Origin: Micropterix aruncella
Lineage: Eukaryota > Arthropoda > Insecta > Lepidoptera > Micropterigidae
NCBI GenBank assembly: GCA_944548615.1
Contig: OX155961.1
Span: forward strand, 15,170,550-15,234,549
Direction of reading: 5' to 3'
DNA: 64,000 bases
Shown here piece by piece: positions 24,401 through 31,800 of the stretch. Position 1 is the stretch's first letter, and each line of letters starts with the position of its first letter. The position numbers were made by a program, and so were the translations under genes. The notes under the pieces are model-generated. The model searched no databases and was not told where the DNA came from. It saw only the letters and a list, made by a program, of their open reading frames with translations.

Positions 24401-27400
24401 AATGCGATGATTTTGTTATGAAATTTATAAATAAATACGAGAAAATATATAGGCGAGTGGTTAGGAATGCCAAAAGAAATCTAATCCGAAATGAAATATT
24501 AAATTTGAAAAATAATTCAAAAGCATTATGGCAGCTTGTAAATGATAAAATGGGCAAAGGAAAAAAGTGCTACTCTAACATTACTCTTAACCGAAAGGGC
24601 CATACGGTCGAAGATCAAACAGAAGTAGCGAATATGTTCAACACTTTCTTTTCCCAAATCGGTCAAATATCACAATCAAACACCTCACAGAACAATCTAA
24701 CAGGTGGGCACAATATACCTTACAGCAGACATATTTTCTTCATGCAGCCAACTGATGTTGTTGAAATAACAAAAATAGTGAATTCCATGAAAAATAAAAA
24801 ATCCTCAGGAATTGACGATATCGCAATAGACATGGTAAAATTGACACTTCCGTTTATAGTTGACAAATTAGCCTATATATTCAATATATCTCTCCGAGAT
24901 GGAATTTTCCCAGATCAATTCAAAATTGCTAAAATTATTCCTATACATAAAAAAGGTCCAAAAACTGAAATAAACAACTACAGACCAATAGCGTTGCTAC
25001 CTGTTTTTTCCAAAGTGCTTGAAAAAATAGTAAATTCAAGGTTGTTAAAATACATAGAAAACAAAAATATCCTAACAAAATCTCAGTTCGGTTTCAGAAG
25101 AAATAAAGGTACAATCGATGCACTGAACAACGTTCTGAGAAAAATGTACAATGACATGGACAAGAAACTTTATTCAAGTACCGTATTTTGCGATTTATCA
25201 AAAGCGTTCGATATGGTAGACCATCAAACACTGCTAACTAAACTCGACAGATATGGAATCCGAGGAAATAGCTTATAATGGTTCAGCAGCTATCTCTCAA
25301 AAAGAAAACAAGTTGTACAATTAGACGACTGCACAGGTGGCGTATTGAAGAGAACCATTTCCGATGAGTGTGAAACGAAGAGCGGTGTTCCTCAGGGAAG
25401 CATCCTGGGACCGACCCTTTTCATTCTATATATTAATGATCTCCCATCTATAGTAGCTCACTCAAATGTAACTTTGTATGCAGATGACACCAGCATAAGC
25501 TTTGCAGATGCCAAAATAGAGAATGTAGTGAAAACGTTAAACCATGAATTGGCTCTGTTGAATACCTGGTTCGAGAAAAATAATCTGTCTCTAAACACAT
25601 CCAAGACAGTATCCATTTTCCTATCTTGTAGAAAAAATAAGGTTATAAACAGTCAAAATTTAATTATCGGTGCAAACACAGTAGCCAATATTAAAAGCCA
25701 TAAATTTCTGGGTTTAGTTTTAGATGAAAATTTAAGGTGGAATGCTCACGGAGAGGAATTAAGCGACAGACTATCCAGCGCCTGTTTCTTACTAAGGCAA
25801 ATAAGGAAACTAATCAGTGTTAAACACACCAAAATAATATACTTTGCCTATTTCGAGTCAATTCTTCGTTACGGGATTCCCTTCTGGACACAGTGTACAG
25901 TAGTTTTAAGGCAACATATTTTCTCTCTCCAAAAACGAGCCATAAGAATATTGATAAACCTTAAACATAATGAATCATGTCGTGGTCACTTCAAAAATCT
26001 CAGTATTCTAACGCTACCATCACTATACATATTTGAATGCATAAAATTAATATTAAAAAACATAGGAAAAATGAAGACCCAAAAAGAAATTCACTCGCAT
26101 TTCACCAGATGTAGGCACAATTTAGCATTACCCCGTCCATCTCTGGAATTATTCAAAAGGGATCCAAATTACGTTGGAATGGCGTGTTACAATAAACTGC
26201 CTGAGAATATCAAAAGTATATGTAGAAACGGAAATATCACCCAATTTAAATCGAAATTAAAAGGCTACCTTATTGCGAGAGAATTATATAATATTAACGA
26301 ATTATAATTAGATTACTGACAATTTCCATCTCGATTTTTTTTATTTAACTTGACATTTGTACCATTTTATTGATTATTATATTATTATTATTATTTCTAA
26401 TTGTCTCCCATAATCAATTATAATTCTTACTTACAGGACCATTTAATTTTAATATTATAATTTCATGACTATCTGTAGTTATAAATATCTAATATATCTC
26501 AATTATGTGGTGAGTCTCTAATGAAATATTTAGTATACATTTTAAAGTTATTTTAACATTAAGCGGCTATATACAATGTCTAAACAACTATGTAAAGTTT
26601 TTTGAAGACAATAAATGCGATTTGATTTGATTTGATTTGATTTGATTGATTTTGCTTACAAAAATAACAGGAACCGAATGGCAAAACCTTAACCTTTTGC
26701 TTATTTGTTTTTGTCACCCAACTGGCCGGTTCTAGGGTGGACAGTACTCTATTATTACAGTATATAAAAGTTTTAGTAAAATGCTAATAAAACTAAATTA
26801 CCCTAAAAAGTGGTCCTCAAAAAAATCATAATAATAAAAACGCAAATCCATTTTATAATCGGCATTAAATGGAACATAACATTTGATTAAATAGAGAATC
26901 ACAAACAGAATAGTCTTAAAATTAAAATAAAGAAATTAATAAAGTTGTAAGTAAGGAAAAAAAATCAATCATGTTTAATATATGTTAAGTAATATAAAAT
27001 TTAATACCTAGTTAAAAAAAGTACAATTCATTGTCAAAACAAAAACAAATTACTAAGCTGATTTTTGTAACTCATAACTTCAAAATAATAAATAAACAAA
27101 TCAAGATATCAAGGTACTTTCTTTAATTGTTACTTTTGTCATTTTTAGCTTAATTTTGAGATACAGTATTTCTTTCTAAATGCCTGGCTTCTTCTGATTT
27201 TAGTTGTTTTTAGACTTAATCTATGATATATTTAGCTTCAGATTTCCGATAAACACAGCTGCTCCAGGTAGCCAGATTAGCGTTTTTGTTCGGAAGTCCA
27301 GTGAATTAGAATATGTTAGGTGTTTTTGTCATAAAATTGAGTGACTTTTAGCTGTATAATAATACTGTGACTAATTATGTGAATTTTAGCTGTATAATAA

Positions 27401-29129
27401 TGGTTTAACAGAACTCTGCATTGGCAGTGACAAACTTAGATTTTCCAGGTAGTTTAGTCAGACACATTGAAAATAGTGTCTGACCAAAACTAGATTTTGA
27501 GGCTGAACCCTAAAGTAACCCATACATGCAGATAAACCTAGAGAAAACATGTATACATACAGTAAAACTCCAATTATCCGAACTCCGACTATCCGAATCG
27601 CTGATTATCCGAAATTAAGATGGAATAAAAGAATTAAGACGGAAACGAGCAAACCTTGAAACAAAGATGGAAGCTCTTCAAGAAAATCCATGAAAGCAGC
27701 AACAAACAAAGATTTAGAAGATGCCGTTTTCAAGAGGTTTTTGCAGCAATGTTCTATGGGAAACCCAATTTAGGGACTGATTCATTGTGAAAAAAGATCT
27801 TAGCTGAGAAGCTTAGTTGTTCATCCAGTGAAACAACTTTTTCTTTAAAAATAGTTTTTTTCCCATTTTTAACAAACATACAGTAATTAATTTAAAAAGA
27901 CCCCTTTTTCGGAAAAAAAATAATTATCTGTTACGCCCGTCCCAAAACCACCCCAACAACCAACAACGACGTCACCATTATCATCATCACTACACAGCAG
28001 CATTGGACCGCCTTTATTTAAAAGAAACCGGACAATGCCGATGCGAATATAATATATTAAGTGGATCAACGAATCGGTTGGTTCGACTGTTGCTTAAAGA
28101 TAGAATAAGTAAATTGTATAATCCATATTTGCACACAGTCAACATTTAATATTAGCGATTCGTTTAGAATAAGGATTTAAGAGTAAAATTATATAAATAG
28201 CAAAACAAGAGCTTTCTCCCTTGTTTAAACATAATTGATATTTAGCAGCATCACCTGCAATTTAAGATTAGCTTGCAGACGGAAACATTAAATAGTATTT
28301 AAAATAATGCTAAAGTAGACACTTAACGAAAGAGGGTGACAACAAAGAAATCCACTGTATTTTGGATCGAAACAGAAAACACTTGTTTAGGAACATTAAA
28401 ATAAGATTAAACGAAAAAGGGGATATCTCCCCTCCGTAGCATTAAAGCGATGTAACTCTTTGTAAGAAGTCTATAAGTACAACCCACATTCAATAGCAGC
28501 CAGACCTTCCTTCGGAAACTGTGTTAGAGTCACATGCTCACGCTGCATTATCAATTTGGCTTATTAACTTCTTGTAATTTTCAAACATGTAATCTCTGTA
28601 TTATTATTATTGCATTTATTAAATTAAACAATTGGAAAATAATATTTTTTTGCGGTTCAATCACGCCGAAACGTAAAATATCCGAATTTTTGATTATCCG
28701 AATGGAGTCTGGTCCCAATTGATTCGGTTATTTAGAGGTTTACTGTACATGTAGTTACTACACTGTAGTATGAACTTAGTTATAGAACCAGGTGGATTTA
28801 TTGCTTTAAACATCGATTCTAGATTCCAGGCATTGTTTAGCCAAAACGAGAAGTTTTTTATGAAAGGAAATGAGAAGTTTCTTTTAAAGGGCCTGATATT
28901 TTTAAAGAACTTGTTTTATTTTGTTGTTATGTTAATTATTATTATTTCTTTCAGCTATCCTTTGGCTTTGTCTATGGTAGCAAGTGGCGCAATCAATGTA
29001 AAACCTTTGATCACTCATCATTTCACAATGGAAGAGACGTTGAAGGCTTTCGAAACGGCCAAAGCTGGCCTCGGAGTCAAAGTCATGATTCACGTTCAAC
29101 CCAAAGATACTAATAATAAGAGTCGTTAA
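6408..29129 (+). CDS. Sodh: Sorbitol dehydrogenase (zinc-dependent, NAD-type), whole gene span, eight coding exons
   Basis: The enzyme interconverts sorbitol and fructose with NAD(H) in the cytosol (polyol pathway). The exons are 6408-6461, 7814-7847, 8521-8654, 12697-12887, 17413-17597, 18878-19056, 21684-21805 and 28955-29129. Joined they give 1074 nt, that is 357 residues plus stop, the usual family length. All introns are GT-AG and the phases agree. Catalytic zinc ligands are Cys41, His66 and Glu152, with Glu67 in GHE. A four-cysteine structural zinc site is present at 96, 99, 102 and 110; to my knowledge the mammalian enzyme lacks it. The Rossmann motif GAGPIG is at 177-182, and Asp201 after ILIT is the residue that normally selects NAD over NADP. 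The C-terminus [13 protein letters not shown] is typical of insect Sodh. The start follows a GCCAACATG context. About 22 kb of intron is filled with mobile elements. Confidence 0.95.
6665..7510 (-). pseudogene. Remnant of a non-LTR retrotransposon C-terminus and 3' end, intron 1
   Basis: The minus strand encodes [20 protein letters not shown] (7180-7240) and then [17 protein letters not shown]. This resembles the conserved tail after the RT domain in some non-LTR elements (EVG.RGF...SLW..L...GI..R.....I..... S...W..R). The frame breaks near 7235 and continues upstream to about 7510. The following 3' segment, containing GACAGCTGTCTTGCCACATG on the + strand, occurs twice here (6790 and 7038) and again near 10700, with a related stretch near 17.7 kb. 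The clade is uncertain. Confidence 0.5.
7814..7847 (+). CDS. Sodh: Sorbitol dehydrogenase exon 2
   Basis: A 34-nt exon encoding [11 protein letters not shown] plus the first base of a Glu codon. The acceptor is TTTCAG and the donor GTGAGT. The next exon completes GAA, giving DDEVLLRM, a conserved junction in this family. Confidence 0.9.
7970..8250 (+). pseudogene. Non-LTR retrotransposon RT C-terminal remnant, intron 2
   Basis: Translation includes [20 protein letters not shown] and [20 protein letters not shown]. The pattern (R)LWN.LP..(V/I)R...SL is the typical tail downstream of RT in CR1, Jockey and RTE elements. Frames are broken outside 8029-8247 and there is no RT core. Confidence 0.6.
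8521..8654 (+). CDS. Sodh: Sorbitol dehydrogenase exon 3, catalytic zinc site
   Basis: Encodes residues 30-74, including [10 protein letters not shown] (catalytic Cys41) and GHEASGIV (His66, Glu67). The acceptor is TTTTGTAG and the donor GTAATA, ending in phase 0. The second half is the most conserved part of the family. Confidence 0.95.
9215..9745 (-). pseudogene. Non-LTR retrotransposon RT C-terminal remnant, intron 3
   Basis: The minus strand reads, across two stretches, [20 protein letters not shown] and later [33 protein letters not shown], and [20 protein letters not shown]. This is the post-RT thumb and tail pattern of an insect non-LTR element (K.LR......, YG.R..EY..P..IN). No RT catalytic core is left. 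Confidence 0.6.
9746..10655. other. AT-rich intron 3 DNA
   Basis: No coding signal. A short direct repeat AATGACAAACATTTT occurs twice at 10253-10290. I see nothing else to annotate. Confidence 0.4.
10660..10850 (+). repeat. 3'-end copy of the intron 1 retrotransposon remnant, opposite orientation
   Basis: GAATGGGTAGTAAGGTGAAT, then GCTCACATGTGGCAAGACAG, then CAGAAGTGTAATAATACTAT and GATGGGCCCGACTTTGG match the complement of 6665-6845. It carries no coding part, so it is a strongly 5'-truncated copy or a solo 3' end. Confidence 0.65.
11091..12460 (-). pseudogene. LOA/I/R1-group non-LTR retrotransposon, RT and RNase H remnant, intron 3
   Basis: Reading the minus strand from right to left there are three broken frames. 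At 12262-12450 lies the RT palm: RGCPQ (RT domain 4) and GYADDLVVI (the catalytic YADD box). At 11363-12265 comes the thumb, with [20 protein letters not shown], then an RNase H start [18 protein letters not shown]. At 11091-11282 lies the RNase H end, [20 protein letters not shown]. It aligns along its length with the intact element at 58195-59787, so both belong to the same RNase H-bearing group. At least two frameshifts and the missing upstream RT and endonuclease make it non-functional. Confidence 0.8.
12697..12887 (+). CDS. Sodh: Sorbitol dehydrogenase exon 4, structural zinc lobe
   Basis: Encodes residues 75-137 and two bases of Lys138. It contains [12 protein letters not shown], the cysteines 96, 99, 102 and 110 (CRMCEFC...YNLC), and [20 protein letters not shown]. 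The acceptor is ATACAG and the donor GTAAGT. The four cysteines match the structural zinc loop of other zinc MDR enzymes. Confidence 0.95.
13107..13503 (-). pseudogene. 3' end of a non-LTR retrotransposon with (AAT)n tail
   Basis: The minus strand encodes [20 protein letters not shown] and then [20 protein letters not shown] and [20 protein letters not shown], the C-terminal tail after RT. The 3' untranslated part ends in an AAT/AAC repeat (13109-13137 on the + strand). The tail protein and the GCTGCATGTC motif before the repeat match the opposite-strand copy at 14580-14929. Confidence 0.75.
13560..13800. repeat. Dispersed repeat, copy 1 (second copy at 21120-21340)
   Basis: GGTATACTGAGTTAGAACAG, then a purine-rich stretch, then CGAACGTTTAAATATGTGCATC and GCGGTCATATG are matched at 21146-21290 by CAGTATACTGTGTTAGAACAG, CAAACGTTTGAATATCTGCATC and GCGGCCGTATG. 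The class is unknown and no coding content is evident. Confidence 0.5.
13801..14579. other. Intron 4 DNA without recognised features
   Basis: A short inverted CCCGGATTACG/CGTAATTCCGGG pair lies at 13963-14001. I see no gene or element end that I can support. Confidence 0.35.
14580..14929 (+). pseudogene. 3' end of the same non-LTR family, + strand, with (AAT)n tail
   Basis: Across two frames it reads [12 protein letters not shown] and then [20 protein letters not shown], matching the tail of the element at 13107-13503. The 3' end has GGACGTATCAGCAAAGCTGC ATGTCC, which can fold as a short hairpin, and then (AAT)n at 14903-14928. The (AAT)n tail is the insertion point of the next element. Confidence 0.7.
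14937..15718 (-). mobile_element. Penelope-like fold-back element with 16-bp target duplication
   Basis: ATAATAATTGGGGGTT flanks the element exactly at 14921-14936 and 15719-15734. Arms of about 300 bp (from 14937 and to 15718) are inverted copies, sharing for example CGACGTTTCGGTGACGTTGC with its complement GCAACGTCACCGAAACGTCG. The centre encodes on the minus strand [27 protein letters not shown], the tail I associate with the GIY-YIG end of Penelope-like elements. The terminal motif CGAAACGTCGGG resembles that found in Penelope terminal repeats, where hammerhead-type ribozymes occur; the CTGATGA core is not clear here. Single arms recur near 31.7 and 51.0 kb. Confidence 0.7.
15735..16438. 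other. AT-rich intron 4 DNA
   Basis: No coding or repeat structure that I can support. Confidence 0.35.
16443..16704. mobile_element. piggyBac-type MITE, copy 1, TTAA target sites
   Basis: TTAA at 16439-16442 and 16705-16708 flanks a 262-bp element beginning CCCTTCAGGCCCCGATTGGC and ending GGGGCCGAGGCCTGAAGGG, so the terminal repeat is CCCTTCAGGCC. A second copy lies inverted at 30006-30266. TTAA duplication plus CCC/GGG termini are the piggyBac signature. There is no coding content. Confidence 0.8.
16988..17230 (+). mobile_element. tRNA-derived SINE
   Basis: GAGGTGGCGTAGTGGCTAGG contains a good A box (TGGCGTAGTGG). About 40 bp further, GGGCGATTCCCGGTTCGG resembles a B box, at tRNA-like spacing. 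A non-tRNA body with a GGTCGGTTGTGAGAGATTG segment follows, as in insect SINEs. It does not fold as a complete tRNA, so it is not called as a tRNA gene. Confidence 0.7.
17413..17597 (+). CDS. Sodh: Sorbitol dehydrogenase exon 5, NAD-binding domain start
   Basis: Begins with the last base of Lys138 and encodes [20 protein letters not shown] (catalytic Glu152) through [20 protein letters not shown] and KILIT. It ends in phase 1; the next exon completes Asp201. The acceptor is GTTTCAG and the donor GTAAGA. Confidence 0.95.
17690..17905 (-). repeat. Degraded copy of the intron 1 retrotransposon 3' end
   Basis: GCGGGCCCATAATAATATTA, GGACTCCGGACTAACGATCG, CCATTCACTCC and then GAGACCAAGATCTTTAAAGAG line up in order with 6700-7190. 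The orientation is the same as that copy. Confidence 0.55.
18119..18640. repeat. Direct repeat of about 130 bp, two copies in intron 5
   Basis: The unit at 18123-18262 (CAGTCATACAACATTGTCTT, CAGTGCATTGGAGGGCGAAT, GCATGAGCCATACTTTTGCT) recurs at 18494-18620 (AGTCATACAACATTACCTTA, CAGTGCATTGGAGGAGGAAT, GCATAAGCCATACTATTGCT), preceded by an A-tract. Minus-strand frames read like short retroelement tails, but I cannot assign them. Confidence 0.6.
18878..19056 (+). CDS. Sodh: Sorbitol dehydrogenase exon 6
   Basis: Completes Asp201 and encodes [20 protein letters not shown] onward to [19 protein letters not shown], ending in phase 0. The acceptor is ATTTCAG and the donor GTAAGT at 19057. The last 24-27 bases plus the donor are repeated four more times immediately downstream. 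Confidence 0.95.
19028..19624 (+). repeat. Five-copy 119-bp tandem array carrying the exon 6 end and its splice donor
   Basis: The unit contains GAGGCTACCGTGCGAATGGC CTTGCTA followed by the donor GTAAGTGATACAG and intron sequence. Donors lie at 19057, 19176, 19295, 19414 and 19533, exactly 119 bp apart. Copies 3 to 5 are nearly identical to one another; copies 1 and 2 differ at a few bases, so the array expanded recently from its 3' side. Reading through the first donor meets a stop within about 70 bases (TAG at 19123). Confidence 0.95.
19689..19820. mobile_element. Small MITE with 16-bp terminal inverted repeats
   Basis: The left end GGGCCGGGCCACACGA and right end TCGTGTGGCCCGGCCC are perfect inverses across 132 bp. 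No coding content. The target duplication is not clear, so the superfamily is not assigned. Confidence 0.75.
19868..20112. mobile_element. Possible second TTAA-type MITE
   Basis: TTAACC near 19869 and GGGTTAA at 20106-20112 bound about 240 bp. Only GCTAG-containing ends agree weakly, and an internal palindrome CCACCGATCGGTGG lies at 19901-19914. The inverted repeat is poor, so this is tentative. Confidence 0.3.
20500..20880. repeat. AT-rich imperfect direct repeat of about 190 bp
   Basis: AGAAAATCAACAGCAAAAAC ... ATAGTTTTAGTCGAGAATAA ... ATCTTTTAAAATCAAAGACAG is followed by a second version with AGAAAATCAACACTAAATAA, ATAGTTTTAGTCTAGAATAA and ATCTTTTAAAAGCAAAGGACAG. It is a local duplication in intron 6 without coding content. 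Confidence 0.6.
21120..21340. repeat. Dispersed repeat, copy 2 (see 13560-13800)
   Basis: Same order of blocks as the copy at 13560, with GTATACTGTGTTAGAACAG and TCAAACGTTTGAATATCTGC. The class is unknown. Confidence 0.5.
21684..21805 (+). CDS. Sodh: Sorbitol dehydrogenase exon 7
   Basis: Encodes [20 protein letters not shown] and then [19 protein letters not shown] plus two bases of Asp. [13 protein letters not shown] is a family signature. The acceptor follows a T-rich tract ending ATTCAG; the donor is GTAAGT. Confidence 0.95.
22089..23408 (+). CDS. CR1-type LINE ORF1, coiled coil plus SGNH-esterase-like domain
   Basis: The ATG at 22089 is the first methionine of a frame open from 22053; from there the protein has 439 residues. 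The first 100 residues are basic and serine-rich. A heptad-like coiled coil ([30 protein letters not shown]) spans roughly residues 100-150. At residues 225-360 [13 protein letters not shown] and [11 protein letters not shown] match blocks I and III of SGNH hydrolase domains seen in ORF1 of CR1 elements, with Gln in place of the usual Ser after GD. So it may bind RNA or act structurally, not catalytically (inference). The stop at 23406-23408 overlaps the ORF2 frame. Confidence 0.75.
   Translation: MVLKQNPDNLKKHKKNKDREDLPKATSTAKKNEKSGRTTQNVSAVAIQNNTDLNSDSFSDCHSDSILSTTSLSKFNLTRRSSAPNLTLYDDKSFDKTAIYEKVALMELELQSAHNEVSLLNEEVCQLKEKLTQSDNRAQKYKNMVVTLLNGKNSNEKKQSSDISSITTSSLPKYTVKSNEITINTNKSLSHDIKTDKTEENIIINNFKVSEPLANEQSSNKERKIIVIGDQQAKGITIGLRNLLGKKKTYAVTGYIKENATFETISNDIEKIAQNMTTRDHLVILGGSNDKNPFKLLTELSYSLKTSHKTNVYLTEVLHSNYLREMEINRNFECYSKLFQHCTFIKNLGSFQNKPCTESICQNIIHSIQVTEYRKEYLGYTENKNLPVFYDNSKISNYHINPINAGYDEDIPIYETRRSTYQPTNQQKSHFFRSTRYYK
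23409..26307 (+). pseudogene. CR1-type LINE ORF2, endonuclease and reverse transcriptase, one premature stop
   Basis: The frame is open from 23257, overlapping ORF1; the true start is unclear. Near the N-terminus [20 protein letters not shown] begins an APE-type endonuclease, which ends with [14 protein letters not shown] motifs follow in order: [63 protein letters not shown] and the catalytic LYADDTS. The thumb and tail ([19 protein letters not shown]) run to the stop at 26307. A TAA at 25276-25278 interrupts between GNSL and WFSSYL, just before the RT GVPQG block; the frame is otherwise unbroken. It cannot make a full-length RT as read. Confidence 0.9.
26650..27557. other. Intron 7 DNA between LINE and Tigger element
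   Basis: AT-rich, no coding signal or repeat that I can support. Confidence 0.35.
27560..28745 (+). mobile_element. Tigger (pogo-family) DNA transposon remnant, intron 7
   Basis: The left end is CAGTAAAACTCCAATTATCC; the complement of the right end is CAGTAAACCTCTAAATAACC. Both are followed by TCCGAAT-type repeats (left near 27590, right near 28680-28705). TA flanks both ends (27558-27559, 28746-28747). Inside, the + strand reads [20 protein letters not shown] and, after a stop, GLIHCEK (about 27715-27815), which matches the Tc5/CENP-B-type DNA-binding domain of Tigger transposases. The DDE domain is missing. Confidence 0.8.
28955..29129 (+). CDS. Sodh: Sorbitol dehydrogenase exon 8, C-terminus
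   Basis: Completes Asp and encodes [40 protein letters not shown] and [16 protein letters not shown], stop TAA 29127-29129. The acceptor is CTTTCAG. Confidence 0.95.
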
Positions 29130-29140
29130 TTGTTTTTTGA

Positions 29141-29150
29141 AATAAATAAA
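29141..29150 (+). terminator. Poly(A) signal of sorbitol dehydrogenase
   Basis: Overlapping AATAAATAAA starts 12 bases after the stop codon and is followed by GT/T-rich sequence (29151-29178). This implies a very short 3' untranslated region. Confidence 0.75.
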
Positions 29151-29581
29151 GTTTATTTTTGTTTCGTTGTTGTTTTTATTTCTCATTTTAAAGCGGCATT
29201 TAAGCCTGCAGTCGAACTCGTTAAAGAGAGTATGTAGCATATTTTATGAAGTTTGTTAGAATTATTGATTACATAGCTTTGTTCAATAAGATTGTTCAAT
29301 GGCGTACTGCGATTTGGCAAGCAGGATTTTACTACAATAGTAACGTGTAGATAGCACTCTAGTTCCAAAAATTTATTAATCTTTTAATGTTATGTTCAAT
29401 ATGGCGACTTTCGTGGTATAATAGTATGGCGGCGCACTTTAGTCTAAACTCGCATAGACGGTACAAAATAATACAATAAGAAACACATTTTTAAACCATA
29501 GGACATATTATTTTAATATTCTTTACATAAATATGTCAATTTTTAATTATGTATAAGTTCAGGTTTCAATACATAATAATT

Positions 29582-29992
29582 GGCCTCGATTGCGTTCCTT
29601 CGTGAACTAACATTGGAAATTAGTCCGTGTGAACGAGACAGGGCAATACGCTAGAGCGGAGTGGGAGATGACCGGTTGTCACTTTTTCGCATTAAAACTG
29701 CCCGCCAAGGTCAAATCTTACAGCGCACGAAATATGCTCGAATTTATTCAGACGAGTATAAGTTCGACAGGTAGTATTTATCGACGATCGTTTGTTTCAT
29801 ATGATCGTTTGTTTCTAATGTATTGCTCTGTCTCGTTCGCTTGGACTAATTTTAGTTTTAGTTCACAAAGAAACGCAATCGGGCCCAGTATTTATCGACG
29901 ATCGTTCGTTTCATATTCCGCTCTAACATATTGCTGTCTCGTTCGCTTGGACTAATTTTAATTTTAGTTCACTAAGAAACGCAATCGGGCCC
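29582..29992. mobile_element. MITE with long inverted ends and internal duplication
   Basis: The left end (GGCCTCGATTGCGTTCCTTC GTGAACTAA) mirrors the right end (TTAGTTCACTAAGAAACGCA ATCGGGCCC) over roughly 75 bp including CTGTCTCGTTC. ATT flanks both ends (29579-29581, 29993-29995), suggesting a 3-bp duplication as in PIF/Harbinger-type MITEs. A unit of about 112 bp with GTATTTATCGACGATCGTT occurs twice (from 29773 and 29888). Confidence 0.7.
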
Positions 29993-30005
29993 ATTATGCG
30001 CTTAA

Positions 30006-30266
30006 CCCTTCAGTCCTCGGCCCCTCAACCGATTAACGAGTTGATGTCCCAAAAAATTTTAGTAAAATTAGTAAAAAAATTGAATTATGACACTGTCTCA
30101 CCAAAACATTAATTACTGTCAAACCACTGTACCCATAATTAAAATTAAACATATTAATATAATAAAACATAGTAAAATAAAACAAATTTAATTAAAATTA
30201 AATTAAAACGGGCCCGTCACGCTGAATCATTTTGTGGCCGATATCGGCCAATCGGGGCCTGAGGGG
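30006..30266. mobile_element. piggyBac-type MITE, copy 2, inverted relative to copy 1
   Basis: TTAA at 30002-30005 and 30267-30270 flanks 261 bp that match the complement of 16443-16704 end to end (GGGACATCAAC/GTTGATGTCCC, GGCCGATATCGGCC). It lies 10 bp from the preceding MITE. Confidence 0.8.
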
Positions 30267-30270
30267 TTAA

Positions 30271-31689
30271 AGTTCAAATAGACTAATAGATGGCATTCTA
30301 ATATCTTCGTATTATTTCTGTCATGTAATCAGCCTATAGAAAAAACGACAGATGGTACTAATAATTTAATGTTATTTATTACTGTTATCATTGGTTAAAT
30401 AATTGGTTTTTATATTCAATCAGCACTTTATAAATGAACAATTATTATCAATGTTATTGTAGATGGCCAAATAAATTGCTATTAGTTTCTCCGGATAATA
30501 ATATATTATTATGCATATATTTACTGTCATCGTCACCTGCATGTCGCCAGCGTAAAAGAGTTGCAAAATGTACTATGGCAGCAATCTACCCTAATGATGG
30601 TAGTGTAGTAATTTTTTAATAAAAAAGAAGGAACAGTGTCAGTTTATTTTATAGAATTACGTGCGAAAGATAACCTACAGATTTGAAAATCATGCTAAAG
30701 ATTAATTTCATATTGCCTTTTTTATAGTTTTTTATATATTATTACCATCTATCGTTTACAATGCGGTATTATTTGAAAGAGCATGTCGGTTAGTTCGTAG
30801 AAATTCCGCTAGGTGAATTGCGCGCAAACGTCAAACTGACAGCTGTGGACTGGCGGCGTGATTGTTTTGTTTTGCATTAATTTGTTTATTATTACGTTTT
30901 GCTCAATGCAATATGATTCAATTAAAGTAATAAAAGTTGTGTCGTTTTTTTTGTCAAGCTGCCGGGTGCACGCGCGCGATTGCCTCTAGAAACCGTCGCG
31001 AGAGGCAAGGAATCTTTCGTTTCGTTGATTTTGTCGTTTATCGTTTACTTTTTTATTTTGGTGTGGTGCTTTGGTTTTTCTCGGTGGCAAATCTGGTTCT
31101 TGGTTGTTGGAGGGCTGCTTGTCAACATCTGGCGTTGTTATGGAGCGGTTTTAACTAGAAAATGTATGTGGGGCATGTTTTTTTGTTGTTGTTATTTTAG
31201 TAGTATTTTAGCGAATTCGGTGGGTGTAGGTTGTTTGATTATAGCAATGGCACGTCTTATGAGTATCTTATTGGGTAATTGTTGCCCAGCGTAGATTCTA
31301 ATTAGGGGATTCTATTTTTGGATTACAGGAGATGAGAAACAGATGTCAAGCTTGTTTTTTTCAGATTCAGAACACGCTCGGAATTATTAGGTACATACTT
31401 ACTTTATTAAGATCTACGTTCTAATAGTAACATTACGATTTCTCGCGGGGTTCATTTCAATACAGACAGGTTTATTTTTATAAATTAATAAAAGAAGATT
31501 ATCATTGGAATATATTGTCGATTTTCTTTTTGATTATATTTTATTTATTATATTTATGTAATAAAAATTCTACGCGTCCGCTAAAAGGTACTTAGACATA
31601 CAAAACGCTAATAAAAATACGCTCGCATGGTTCATGAAACTTTGCATTATGTATTGTTTTTTTTTATGAAATCGGAGATTATCGCGGTT
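30271..31689. other. Intergenic DNA with a promoter-like GC-richer patch
   Basis: At 30820-31010 there is a CpG-richer patch containing CGTCAAACTGACAGCTG and GCGCGCGATTGC. Downstream frames have no ATG in frame and read as hydrophobic low-complexity sequence, so no gene is called. Confidence 0.3.
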
Positions 31690-31800
31690 GTTTAACATTA
31701 TAAATAGGATGAAAAACGAATTTAACGCAGGAATTTGGTAGCATCCGACGTTTTGGCGATGTTGCAGCCGCCGTTGTCTAGGATAGACTCATGGTAGACT
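31690..31800 (+). repeat. Single arm of the Penelope-like fold-back family
   Basis: ATAAATAGGATGAAAAACGA ... CATCCGACGTTTTGGCGATG TTGCAGCCGCCGTTGTC matches the left arm of the element at 14937. Confidence 0.7.

Larger units (their letters stand above)
22040..26647 (+). mobile_element. CR1-type non-LTR retrotransposon, nearly full length, intron 7
   Basis: It has two open reading frames in the order expected of CR1/L2-like elements, a 340-bp 3' untranslated region and a terminal (GATTT)n repeat at 26619-26647 instead of poly-A. The insertion is in the sense orientation of the host gene. The exact 5' end and target duplication could not be fixed. Only one in-frame stop interrupts ORF2, so the copy is young. 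Confidence 0.85.

Noticed and set aside
30937..31294. Possible THAP-like first exon (Cys-rich start, then GIFRF) and an overlapping hydrophobic 104-codon frame
   Set aside because: No ATG in the frame, no second half of a THAP zinc finger, and the hydrophobic frame is low-complexity T-rich sequence.
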